DNA of 36,656 bases from contig CAXMUH010000029.1 of NCBI GenBank assembly GCA_964196565.1, forward strand, positions 1 through 36,656, written 5' to 3'. The notes beneath the pieces were generated by a model. That model did not search any database, was not told where the DNA came from, and was given only the letters and a program-made list of their open reading frames with translations. This DNA is from 2-12-FULL-42-15 sp964196565 (GTDB taxonomy: Bacteria > Pseudomonadota > Gammaproteobacteria > Coxiellales > Coxiellaceae). Position 1 is the first letter of the stretch. Each line of letters opens with the position of its first letter. The position numbers were made by a program, and so were the translations under genes. This document shows, piece after piece, positions 1-7,560 of the stretch.

Positions 1-811
1 ATAATAACCAGCGCAGCATCTCCAATGACAAGTGGGTTATAAAGGGTATGGTGATCAAAACGCCGATCACACCAGCCAAGCTTATAATTAATGTTTTTCG
101 TATTGGAACGCGTTTATTTAATAGAAAACCAACACTGGTTAATGGCTGCTGCAACGCACCTGCGGCTGTCATAATCGGAAAAGCAACCAAAGGTGACAAT
201 CCCAATAAAAATAATAGTACTTCTACCACAGCAAATAAACCCACACCCAATGCGGGTAAAAATCCACAAACGATCATTCCAAAAAATCCCACCCATAATT
301 TCCAATGACGCAATTCAATTGCATGACCGCCGATGGGCAATAAATGAAGCTGATTGGCTAGAATAAGCAAGGCTAAAGCAATAAATGATGTCGCCATCCA
401 AATTTGAGTGCGCTGCTGGTTAAGTTTCGAAACGGTAGTGCCTCCGATAACTCCACCAATACAAGCGCCAATAATTAAAACCACTAAAGTCAGATAATCT
501 ACGTGTATTACTTGTAAAAAAATAATGGCTTCAATCGCCCCCGGTATGATTTGTGCGGTATTAATGGTGCCTGGAATAAGCCTATCTTCCATCAACGAAA
601 AGTATTTTGTAAGTGCAATAATAACAGCAAAGCTGCCTATGCCAACCGTATCAGAAATAAATGCTACTATCCCACAGAAAAAAAGCTTAACCTTAATGCC
701 CCAAGGAATAGGCACTTTTAGCTCCGATTTTTCGCGCGCCAACAAGCGCAACATTAGCACGCAAACGGATAAGCTTAAGAGAATAATTAGCCCGTCAATA
801 ATATATTTCAT
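1..811 (-). CDS. TauE/SafE (TSUP) family membrane permease, C-terminus cut off by window edge
   Basis: The minus strand is open from an ATG at 811 to the left edge (270 full codons, no stop), so the C-terminus is missing. The protein begins MKYIIDGLIILL and is a run of hydrophobic helices. Residues around 45-65 read IVAFISDTVGIGSFAV, and later stretches include GACIGGVIGG and PALGVGLFAV. This layout of two halves with Gly-rich helices matches the sulfite exporter TauE/SafE (DUF81/TSUP) family, whose members move sulfur-containing or organic anions across the inner membrane. The substrate cannot be told from sequence. A short purine-rich AAGAAG lies just before the ATG. A second, unrelated-looking TSUP gene lies at 22272-23111. 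Plus-strand ORFs over this region are antisense shadows. Confidence 0.85.
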   Translation of the reverse strand, partial: MKYIIDGLIILLSLSVCVLMLRLLAREKSELKVPIPWGIKVKLFFCGIVAFISDTVGIGSFAVIIALTKYFSLMEDRLIPGTINTAQIIPGAIEAIIFLQVIHVDYLTLVVLIIGACIGGVIGGTTVSKLNQQRTQIWMATSFIALALLILANQLHLLPIGGHAIELRHWKLWVGFFGMIVCGFLPALGVGLFAVVEVLLFLLGLSPLVAFPIMTAAGALQQPLTSVGFLLNKRVPIRKTLIISLAGVIGVLITIPFITHLSLEMLRWLL

Positions 812-882
812 TTTGCTTCTTAATATGTATATGTGAATTCAGCTACGCTGAAAACTTCCCGGGCCTTAATATTACGTGCCAT

Positions 883-1521
883 TTATTTTTTTGATGTAGG
901 CACCATCTTCAATGCTTTTGGCGGCATAGGAGCGTTAGGCGCAGACTGATTAACAATTATAATTGGTCGCGCCATATCAGAACCCATAAAGGATCCGGGA
1001 AAATCACGTCCAAACATCTGATCTTGGCGTGCAAACAATTTACCCATTCGTTGGTTAAAGTGGTTCATCGCGCGCCATTGATGCTGCTGCTGTTTTTGCA
1101 TACGCTCATATAATGCCTTGGCTTGTTTTTCAGTTAATTTTTTACCGTTACTGTAGGCAACAATATTAACAACAGGTTTGCCATCTTTATTGTTATTACT
1201 GTTTACAAAAATAGTCTGCACATCGGGCCGATAAAAATTATTATATGCTTTTCGATATTGTTTTTTGTTGATCCAGCCCACTTTTCCATCACGCGGGTCG
1301 CCTACCTTCACCCATTCACCATTGCGAAAAATAGGCACAAGTCGCCGATTGGGATTAATCGTTTCAATAACTTTTGCAAAAACCTGCGGTTTCGCATAAA
1401 GATTAACTTGGATCATTTGTGGCTTTTGCATCTTAGCTTTTGGCACGCTAGGAGCTGCAACAGCTATGGATGATGCGATCATGCCACAAGAAATTGCTAA
1501 AGTGGGTAAGGTAAATTTCAT
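883..1521 (-). CDS. secreted SH3-like hypothetical protein
   Basis: A 212-residue protein starting MKFTLPTLAISCG. I chose the ATG at 1521 because GGAGAA sits about 5 bases upstream; a TTG 12 bases further out would overlap that ribosome binding site. Residues 1-22 form a signal peptide with probable cleavage after AVAA. Residues about 36-95 (VNLYAKPQVFAKVIETI to GWINKKQYRKAY) look like a bacterial SH3-type domain: a small beta fold with RNGEWVKVGD and GKVGWI motifs. The rest is Gln/Met-rich and basic, with a short coiled stretch (KLTEKQAKALYERMQKQQQ). It probably acts in the periplasm, perhaps near the cell wall, but no enzymatic residues are visible and no function can be assigned. It stands alone between the TSUP gene and a repeat element. 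Confidence 0.75.
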   Translation of the reverse strand: MKFTLPTLAISCGMIASSIAVAAPSVPKAKMQKPQMIQVNLYAKPQVFAKVIETINPNRRLVPIFRNGEWVKVGDPRDGKVGWINKKQYRKAYNNFYRPDVQTIFVNSNNNKDGKPVVNIVAYSNGKKLTEKQAKALYERMQKQQQHQWRAMNHFNQRMGKLFARQDQMFGRDFPGSFMGSDMARPIIIVNQSAPNAPMPPKALKMVPTSKK

Positions 1522-1606
1522 ACTATTCTCCAAACTCTATTTTGTTAAACACCCGAATGGGCAAACACATATTATATCTTCTGTTTTTTTTAAGTGCCAG
1601 CTTAAA

Positions 1607-1768
1607 CCTAGAATCCGCAGTTGATCACGACTCTGGACGCAACATCTTAATCCATCTAGCACTTTAAAAAATGCCCTTATCACCAACAAGGTGACGTTGA
1701 GATTTTTTTAAGTGCTATCTAAAGCAATCTGTTACTCCAGAAAGTCGCGATCAACTGCGGATTCTAGG
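1607..1768. mobile_element. MITE-like palindromic element with possible target duplication
   Basis: The element begins CCTAGAATCCGCAGTTGATC and ends with the exact reverse complement GATCAACTGCGGATTCTAGG. The pairing continues imperfectly inward through CGACT...CTGG, giving arms of about 30 bases. A second inner pair (TAGCACTTTAAAAAA near 1656 and TTTTTTAAGTGCTA near 1707) and a small central CACC/GGTG hairpin make the whole 162-bp unit foldable. Both ends are flanked by TTAAA (1602-1606 and 1769-1773), a candidate 5-bp target-site duplication, although AT-rich flanks could give this by chance. There is no coding capacity, so movement would need a transposase supplied elsewhere. Confidence 0.7.
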
Positions 1769-1795
1769 TTAAAACCAGAACTGTCAATCTTCTGT

Positions 1796-2068
1796 TTATT
1801 TAAGATTTACCGGGAAAGCCTGCATCAATTGTTGATCAATCAGCACTTCTTGTGCAGTTTTTCCTATCTCTTTGACTGCCTGTATTCGCGCTGTTTCAAC
1901 CAGATTGCATAATGTCAGCAACAATACTGTAGCCATTGTTTTTAAAAACCAACGAATCAGCCAGCGTTTTAAGCGCTGATTCTCAATAGGTCTTGGCCAA
2001 TAGCCAAGCCCGCTCAGCGCTATATTCTTGCCAACTAACTGTTGTTTGTGCTGCACTCTCACAGACAT
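1796..2068 (-). CDS. small hypothetical protein with one hydrophobic segment
   Basis: A 90-residue protein, MSVRVQHKQQLVGKN..., ending ...AFPVNLK. The start at ATG 2068 is preceded by GGAGGTGAGT, one of the best Shine-Dalgarno sequences in the window (5-base spacing). An in-frame GTG six bases upstream would sit inside that site. The N-terminal half is basic (PRPIENQRLKRWLIRWFLK) and is followed by a hydrophobic stretch (TMATVLLLTLCNLVETA, about residues 45-61), then a charged helix (ARIQAVKEIGKTAQEVLIDQQ). This suggests a small inner-membrane or membrane-associated protein. I do not recognise a family. It lies between the MITE-like element and metK, transcribed away from metK. Confidence 0.55.
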   Translation of the reverse strand: MSVRVQHKQQLVGKNIALSGLGYWPRPIENQRLKRWLIRWFLKTMATVLLLTLCNLVETARIQAVKEIGKTAQEVLIDQQLMQAFPVNLK

Positions 2069-2319
2069 ACTCACCTCCGAATTGTTTCTTGTTGTACTCT
2101 CTATGTTCTCTGTATTCTATACTATGCTTTCTGCTCTGGTGATGCAACCTGGTGATTATTCTATCAAAATGCTAATGCTTCATCTTATCAGTCGCTTGCT
2201 AATCTTTGGCTCACTCACGTTTAAAAAATAATTTCATCCGCCAAGGCCCCGCTTAAGGAGGTGCAAAACTCACTAAAATCCTTTAAAATGTTGGACTTCA
2301 AAAAAATAGAGATAACACG
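2069..2319. other. divergent intergenic region upstream of metK
   Basis: About 250 bases separate the small minus-strand gene from metK. There is a GC-richer patch (2236-2265, CCGCCAAGGCCCCGCTTAAG) in an otherwise AT-rich leader. I could not fit it to the SAM, SAH or other methionine-cycle riboswitch consensus structures that I know, and no strong terminator hairpin is visible. Confidence 0.4.
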
Positions 2320-3489
2320 ATGAACGCCACTACAACTTTTACCTCAGAATCTGTCTCTGAAGGGCATCCCGATAAAATTGCAGATCAAATTTCTGACGCC
2401 ATACTTGATGGATTATTAAGCATAGATCCAAGTTGTCGAGTGGCCTGTGAAACTTTAATAAAAAATGGACTCGTATTTATCGCTGGTGAAATTAGTACCC
2501 GCGGCTGGGTTGATATGGAACAAATAGCGCGCGATACCATTAAAGAGATTGGTTATGATAACCCACATCTTGGTTTTGATCACGAGACATGCGCTGTATT
2601 AACCGCCATAGGCAAACAGTCATCTGATATTTCTCAGGGCGTTGATCGCGCCGATGAACAACTTGGTGCTGGCGATCAAGGACTCATGTTTGGATACGCC
2701 ACCAATGAAACCGACACCTTTATGCCTGCACCTATTTCTTTAGCGCACCAACTGGTACGCCAACAAGCAACTATGCGTAAATCTGGAAAACTTAAATGGT
2801 TAAGACCCGATGCTAAATCGCAAATCACTTTAATCTATCAAGATGGTCGTCCAGTCGGAATTGATTGCGTGGTGCTTTCAACCCAACACAATCCTGATGT
2901 CAGTCAAGAAACTTTGCGTGAAGCGGTTATGGATGAAATTATTAAACCCGTCTTACCAGCAGAATGGCTGAACAATAATACTAAATATCTCATTAATCCA
3001 ACCGGTCGATTTGTAATCGGCGGCCCTGTGGGCGATTGTGGATTAACCGGCAGAAAAATTATTGTCGATACCTATGGTGGCATGGCTCGCCATGGTGGCG
3101 GTTGTTTTTCTGGTAAAGACCCTTCTAAAGTAGATCGATCAGGTGCTTATGCCGCACGCTATGTTGCCAAAAATATTGTGGCCGCAGGTCTTGCTGATCG
3201 CTGTGAAATACAAATCTCGTATGCGATTGGTGTTAGCGAGCCCACTTCTGTTTTAATCGAAACTTTTGGTAGTGAAAAAATAAACATAGAACGTATTATT
3301 CAACTGGTAAAAGCGCATTTTGATTTAACACCTGCTGGCATCATTAAATCTCTTGATTTATTGCATCCAGTTTATCGCCCAACTGCAGCTTATGGTCATT
3401 TTGGGCGCGATGATTTAGATCTAAGTTGGGAACGTACTGATAAAGCTGAACTCCTACGCCAAGAAGCTAAATTAAGCTCTGTCGTTTAA
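2320..3489 (+). CDS. metK: S-adenosylmethionine synthetase
   Basis: Methionine adenosyltransferase: makes S-adenosylmethionine from methionine and ATP in the cytoplasm. It is 389 residues, close to the usual bacterial length (about 380-395). Visible signatures are GHPDK at 15-19 (catalytic His16), GAGDQG at 116-121 for ATP/methionine binding, and the Gly-rich phosphate loop GGGCFSGKDPSKVDRS starting at 259 with its Lys and Asp residues. The ATG at 2320 is preceded by a weak AGAG. It lies 25 bases upstream of ahcY on the same strand, so the two probably form an operon that makes SAM and removes S-adenosylhomocysteine. All key motifs are intact. Confidence 0.98.
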   Translation: MNATTTFTSESVSEGHPDKIADQISDAILDGLLSIDPSCRVACETLIKNGLVFIAGEISTRGWVDMEQIARDTIKEIGYDNPHLGFDHETCAVLTAIGKQSSDISQGVDRADEQLGAGDQGLMFGYATNETDTFMPAPISLAHQLVRQQATMRKSGKLKWLRPDAKSQITLIYQDGRPVGIDCVVLSTQHNPDVSQETLREAVMDEIIKPVLPAEWLNNNTKYLINPTGRFVIGGPVGDCGLTGRKIIVDTYGGMARHGGGCFSGKDPSKVDRSGAYAARYVAKNIVAAGLADRCEIQISYAIGVSEPTSVLIETFGSEKINIERIIQLVKAHFDLTPAGIIKSLDLLHPVYRPTAAYGHFGRDDLDLSWERTDKAELLRQEAKLSSVV

Positions 3490-3514
3490 CTAATAAATAT
3501 TAAGGTAATATACT

Positions 3515-4828
3515 ATGAGTAGTGCAACCATGCCATCCACTGAAAACGATTATGAAATTGCTGACATCTCACTTGCTGATTATGGCCGCAAAGAAATTTC
3601 AATCGCAGAAACGGAAATGCCAGGCTTAATGGCATTAAGAACTAAATATTCAGCTTCAAAACCTCTAAAAGGCGCACGTATTGTAGGCTGCATACACATG
3701 ACAATTCAAACTGCCGTGTTAATTGAAACATTAATTGCATTAGGCGCCACCGTACGCTGGTCATCATGTAATATTTATTCCACCCAAGATCATGCAGCTG
3801 CAGCAATGGCGGTTCAAGGAATTCCTGTTTTTGCCTGGAAAGGTGAAACCGAAGAGGAATATTGGGACTGCATTAAAAAAACTTTAAAAGGTCCTAACAA
3901 CTGGGCACCAAATTTATTATTAGATGACGGCGGTGATTTAACCCAAATCGTGCATGATAAATTTCCACAATTATTGGATGATATTAAAGGCCTATCCGAA
4001 GAAACCACAACCGGTGTTCATCGTTTATATGAAATGACAACCAATGGCACACTAAAAACGCCGGCCATTAATGTGAATGACTCTGTGACTAAATCTAAAT
4101 TTGATAATCTATATGGATGTCGTGAATCGCTGGTTGATGCGATTAAACGTGCTACCGATGTCATGATTGCAGGCAAAAAAGCTGTTATCTGTGGTTATGG
4201 TGACGTTGGTAAAGGCTGCGCTCAAGCACTGCGCGGACTGGGTGCAACCGTATATGTTGCTGAAATTGATCCGATTTGCGCATTACAAGCCGCAATGGAA
4301 GGTTACATTGTCACCACCATGCAAGAGATTGCTAAAATAGGTGATATCTTTGTAACAACGACTGGCTGTAAACACGCCATCTCACACGATAATCTGCAGC
4401 AAATGAAAAATGAAGCCATCGTTTGTAATATCGGTCACTTTGACACTGAAATTGATGTGGCTTCACTTGAAAAATACGAGTGGGAGAACATTAAACCTCA
4501 AGTTGATCACGTGATTTTTCCTGATGGTAAACGGATTATTTTATTGGCACGTGGACGCTTAGTGAACCTAGGTTGTGCTACCGGCCATCCTAGCTTTGTC
4601 ATGTCAAATTCATTTACCAATCAAGTGCTTGCTCAAATGGAGCTGTGGCAACACCCTGAAAATTATCAAAATAAGGTCTATGTGTTACCCAAGCATTTAG
4701 ATGAAGAAGTTGCTCGCCTACATTTAGAGCGGGTTGGCGCTAAGCTTACCAAGCTAACGCCTGAGCAATCAAAGTATCTTAATATTAACGTAGATGGGCC
4801 GTATAAACCTGACTATTACCGCTATTAA
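3515..4828 (+). CDS. ahcY: adenosylhomocysteinase (S-adenosyl-L-homocysteine hydrolase)
   Basis: Cleaves S-adenosylhomocysteine, the by-product of SAM-dependent methylation, to adenosine and homocysteine, using a bound NAD. The 437-residue length fits the family. Motifs include SCNIYSTQDH at 84-93 in the substrate domain, the DSVTKSKFDN active-site Lys/Asp region around 189-198, the Rossmann NAD loop GYGDVGKG at 227-234, and the C-terminal KPDYYRY tail that reaches into the neighbouring subunit's NAD site. AAGGTAA lies just before the ATG. It is paired with metK. With the homocysteine methyltransferase at 11274 it could complete the activated methyl cycle, since this organism uses the one-step hydrolase rather than the Pfs/LuxS route here. 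Confidence 0.98.
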   Translation: MSSATMPSTENDYEIADISLADYGRKEISIAETEMPGLMALRTKYSASKPLKGARIVGCIHMTIQTAVLIETLIALGATVRWSSCNIYSTQDHAAAAMAVQGIPVFAWKGETEEEYWDCIKKTLKGPNNWAPNLLLDDGGDLTQIVHDKFPQLLDDIKGLSEETTTGVHRLYEMTTNGTLKTPAINVNDSVTKSKFDNLYGCRESLVDAIKRATDVMIAGKKAVICGYGDVGKGCAQALRGLGATVYVAEIDPICALQAAMEGYIVTTMQEIAKIGDIFVTTTGCKHAISHDNLQQMKNEAIVCNIGHFDTEIDVASLEKYEWENIKPQVDHVIFPDGKRIILLARGRLVNLGCATGHPSFVMSNSFTNQVLAQMELWQHPENYQNKVYVLPKHLDEEVARLHLERVGAKLTKLTPEQSKYLNINVDGPYKPDYYRY

Positions 4829-4880
4829 TTTTTCCTGCTGTCCCCGGCCAGCTTAAACCTGGCGCGGTTTAGTTTTAAGT

Positions 4881-5019
4881 GTAGCCCGGACAAAAATAAA
4901 TTTTTGTCCGGGAATGTTGTGCGAAGCACAACTCGGCAAGAGCTGGAATCATGCTTTGCATGACACTTCCTGGCCGACAAAGCCTGTCACGCGCGAAACG
5001 TCGGGATCGTCCAGGCTAC
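4881..5019. repeat. palindromic intergenic repeat, full-length copy (GTAGCC...GGCTAC family)
   Basis: The ends are GTAGCCCGGAC (4881) and GTCCAGGCTAC (ending 5019), which pair with one mismatch. Inside are a perfect 12-bp stem, CCCGGACAAAAA / TTTTTGTCCGGG (4885-4912), a GTTGTGC / GCACAAC hairpin near 4916, and an ATGC/GCAT hairpin near 4950. A second copy in the opposite orientation is at 29668-29759, including the same AAAAATAAATTTTTGTCCGGG core and the upstream flank with GCGCGTTTTAGT-like sequence. Partial relatives are at 9706-9747 and 23130-23180. The first hairpin could also terminate the metK-ahcY transcript. Confidence 0.75.
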
Positions 5020-5184
5020 GAGTGCCATAAATAAAACCCGCGACAATCTCTTTTTGATACGCACAGATTAAAGAGTTGCACCTATTTTATGCAACATGAT
5101 CATAAAGCTAGCATCTTCCTCTGAAAACATTTAAAATCAGCTGTATTAACTTCAGATTAAATTTCGTGGTGTATAGGTGTTTTT

Positions 5185-5565
5185 ATGAACAAATCTTATG
5201 GTATTTTAACCCTCTCAATCGTTGCAATGGCAGCGATCACTCTCAGTGGCTGTTCAAAAAAGCCGATTATTATTCCTCCACCTGCACCACAAACAGGTAT
5301 CTCTGCAGAACAACACCAGTGTGCGGCAAGTTGCCTTAACACTCGCTCCAGCTGTCTTAAACAACAGAACAAAATTTACCAACAGTGTTCATTTAATGCC
5401 AAAAAAAATGCGAACCTTAGTTACGACAGTTACGTCACCCAACAACTTAATGCAAAAAAAGAAATAAAATTGTCGCCTAAGTCTTTTTTAAACCTAACAA
5501 GTTGCCAAAAACAGCTCACATGTGCTCATGATTATGCCAACTGCTTTCAAGCCTGTGGTCTCTAA
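5185..5565 (+). CDS. cysteine-rich lipoprotein, unknown function
   Basis: A 126-residue protein with a lipoprotein signal: hydrophobic residues 8-20 followed by the lipobox LSGC with Cys23. The mature part has eight further cysteines in two clusters: CAASCLNTRSSC plus one (CX3CX6CX10C), and near the C-terminus CX5CX6CX3C ending CFQAC. The paired CX3C motifs on predicted helices suggest an alpha-helical hairpin held by disulfides, which would suit the oxidising periplasm. AGGTG lies 5 bases before the ATG. It precedes the lipid-transport operon but has its own gap of about 90 bases. I do not recognise the family; the helical hairpin is inference from cysteine spacing. Confidence 0.75.
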   Translation: MNKSYGILTLSIVAMAAITLSGCSKKPIIIPPPAPQTGISAEQHQCAASCLNTRSSCLKQQNKIYQQCSFNAKKNANLSYDSYVTQQLNAKKEIKLSPKSFLNLTSCQKQLTCAHDYANCFQACGL

Positions 5566-5586
5566 TCAAACAGCAAATATTGATTT

Positions 5587-5615
5587 TTTTCAAAAACATA
5601 CCATAATATTATAAT
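5587..5615 (+). promoter_or_regulatory. candidate sigma70 promoter for the lipid-transport operon
   Basis: A perfect -10 hexamer TATAAT (5610-5615) is preceded by TTTTCA (5587-5592) with a 17-base spacer. An alternative pairing is TTGATT (5580-5585) with TAATAT (5604-5609), spacer 18. Either would start transcription roughly 35-45 bases before the first gene of the operon. Confidence 0.4.
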
Positions 5616-5658
5616 AAGGATATAAATTGAACTAGCTCAGGGATTGGAGCGCATGGGA

Positions 5659-6777
5659 ATGAAATATGCCCATCTTGAGGCATCAAAGGATTTTAAAGAA
5701 TTATCCGGCCGTGGTGATTGGATTATTGGCCACCTTAAATTAATTGAATCTGAAATTCGATCCTTCGCAAGCCAATCACCCATTGATCTCACTATCGATA
5801 TGAGTAACGTCGACAAAATGGATAGCGCAGGCGCACTCCTTTTAGAAAATTTTATTCGCCAACTGCATAAGATGCAAAAAAAAGTAACGCTGGTTGGATT
5901 AAAGGAACGCTATACTGAACTGTTAAAAATTATTGAAGAAGAAATCGATCAGACTTATCGAATTCCCAGCGAACATTATTTCCCCAATATATTAAAGCTG
6001 TTTGGAAAAGTATTAGTCGATAAATCTCGGGTTATCGTACAACTGCTATCATTTGTTGGTGAAGTCATTGGCTCAATCGGTCAATGTGTCGTGCGCCCAA
6101 AACTCATCTCATGGCGTTCAGTTTCGGCTGTTTTTCATAATAATTGTTATTTGGCAATGCCTATCGTCGGCTTATTAAATTTCTTAATTGGCGTTGTCAT
6201 CACCTTTCAAATTGGGATTGAATTAAAATCATTTGGCATGAACCTCTTCATTATTAACCTCTCCAGCATGATTATGTTCCGTGAACTTGCTCCGTTAATG
6301 ACAGCGATTATTGTGGCCGGCAGAACCACCACCTCATTCACCGCACAACTGGGGTCAATGATTGCCAATGAAGAAATCGACGCTTTGCGTACCATGGGGG
6401 TCAGCCCTGTTACCGTTTTAGTGATCCCCAAGTTAATTGGCATTTTAATTGCTTTCCCACTTTTGCTTATTTGGGCTGATATTTTTGCCATGCTTGGTAG
6501 CATGGTGATTGCAAAAATCACTCTGGGCATTAGTTTTGTTACCTTTCTTGATCACTTGCAACAAATTCACCCTATGCGCAGTTTTTTAATTGGGTTATTA
6601 AAAACGCCTTTCTTTGCTCTTCTAGTCACCATCATTGGTTGCTTCCAAGGGTTTTCAGCAAAAAGAACTTCCTACAGTATTGGAATTAGAACCACACATA
6701 GCGCTGTACAAGCTTTATTTTTAATTGTTATTGTTAACTCACTTTTCTCCATTATTTTTAGCTGGCAAGGTGTTTAA
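5659..6777 (+). CDS. mlaE: MlaE-family lipid ABC transporter permease with fused N-terminal STAS domain
   Basis: Inner-membrane permease of an MCE-type phospholipid transporter that moves lipids between the inner and outer membranes. The 372-residue protein starts MKYAHLEASKDF. The N-terminal 100 residues form a STAS domain (LTIDMSNVDKMDSAGALLLENF), which is a separate protein, MlaB, in E. coli. The remainder is the MlaE permease fold with five or six helices and the family core MFRELAPLMTAIIVAGR...IANEEIDALRTMGVSP. TTG (5644) and ATG (5653) are alternative starts; I prefer ATG 5659 because GGAG at 5646 is then about 9 bases upstream. The stop overlaps the next ATG by one base (TAATG), implying translational coupling. 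Confidence 0.93.
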   Translation: MKYAHLEASKDFKELSGRGDWIIGHLKLIESEIRSFASQSPIDLTIDMSNVDKMDSAGALLLENFIRQLHKMQKKVTLVGLKERYTELLKIIEEEIDQTYRIPSEHYFPNILKLFGKVLVDKSRVIVQLLSFVGEVIGSIGQCVVRPKLISWRSVSAVFHNNCYLAMPIVGLLNFLIGVVITFQIGIELKSFGMNLFIINLSSMIMFRELAPLMTAIIVAGRTTTSFTAQLGSMIANEEIDALRTMGVSPVTVLVIPKLIGILIAFPLLLIWADIFAMLGSMVIAKITLGISFVTFLDHLQQIHPMRSFLIGLLKTPFFALLVTIIGCFQGFSAKRTSYSIGIRTTHSAVQALFLIVIVNSLFSIIFSWQGV

Positions 6778-7553
6778 TGAGAAACACAAATGAAAATATT
6801 ATTGAAGTAATGGATCTAAAAAATCGGCTGGATGGCCAGTGGGTACACAAAGGGCTTAGCTTTAATGTAAAAAAAGGCGAAATTATCGCAATAATCGGCA
6901 GTAGTGGCTGTGGTAAAACCATCTTACTGAAAAGTATTTTAAAGTTGCACAAACCCACCAGTGGCAAAATAAAAGTGTTTGGAATTGATATTACCTCTTG
7001 CTCTACTAAAGAAGCACTCGAAGTTCAACACCGCTGGGGCGTCATGTTTCAAAATCTTGCTTTATTTAGTTCGCTTAAAGTTTGGGAAAATATAATTTTT
7101 CAAGTGCATCAATTTGGCTTTTTAAAACCAGCAACGCAAAAACAACTCGCATTATTAAAATTAGCCACTGTTGGACTAGAGCGCACTGCCGCCAGAAAAT
7201 ATCCATCTGAAATTAGCGGGGGCATGGCCAAGCGCGTCGCATTGGCCCGCGCTATTGTGCTAGACCCAGAATTGGTTTTTTTAGACGAACCCACATCCGG
7301 TCTTGATCCAATCGGCTCTCGCCTGCTCGATGAACTGGTGCTGGAAATTCGTCGTATTCTTGGGGTCACCTTTATCACCATTACCCATGACCCCAACTCA
7401 TTAAAACGTGTTCCAGATCGTGTGTTATTTTTAGGGGATGGCAAGGTGTTAGACTATGGTCCAATTGCACAAGTGGCCGCAAATCCACACCCACTCATTC
7501 AAGAATATTTTGCCGACACACACATGACTTATACTGAAAAACAACAAGGCTGA
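6777..7553 (+). CDS. mlaF: MlaF-family lipid ABC transporter ATPase
   Basis: ATP-binding subunit that powers the lipid transporter. It is 258 residues with Walker A GSSGCGKT at 41-48, Q-loop Gln92 (VMFQN), ABC signature ISGGMAKR at 146-153, Walker B LVFLDEPTSGLD from 166, and an H-loop in ITHD. ISGGMAKR rather than LSGGQ is characteristic of the MlaF/Ttg2A group and separates it from generic importers. The ATG overlaps the permease stop by one base, and the MCE gene follows after 7 bases. No key residue is missing. Confidence 0.95.
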   Translation: MRNTNENIIEVMDLKNRLDGQWVHKGLSFNVKKGEIIAIIGSSGCGKTILLKSILKLHKPTSGKIKVFGIDITSCSTKEALEVQHRWGVMFQNLALFSSLKVWENIIFQVHQFGFLKPATQKQLALLKLATVGLERTAARKYPSEISGGMAKRVALARAIVLDPELVFLDEPTSGLDPIGSRLLDELVLEIRRILGVTFITITHDPNSLKRVPDRVLFLGDGKVLDYGPIAQVAANPHPLIQEYFADTHMTYTEKQQG

Positions 7554-7560
7554 AATTATT

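Noticed and set aside
48..836. Plus-strand open frames of 86 and 103 codons
   Set aside because: They are antisense to a continuous minus-strand TSUP permease frame with clear family-like helices.
2028..2231. Plus-strand 67-codon frame upstream of metK
   Set aside because: No ribosome binding site, Cys/Leu-rich low-complexity content, and it overlaps the strongly supported minus-strand small gene.
2232..2319. Possible SAM or SAH riboswitch before metK
   Set aside because: I could not match the patch CCGCCAAGGCCCCGCTTAAG and its surroundings to a known consensus. A covariance search would be decisive.
7109..7444. Minus-strand frame opposite the mlaF gene
   Set aside because: Ser/Arg-rich shadow of the ATPase coding sequence.
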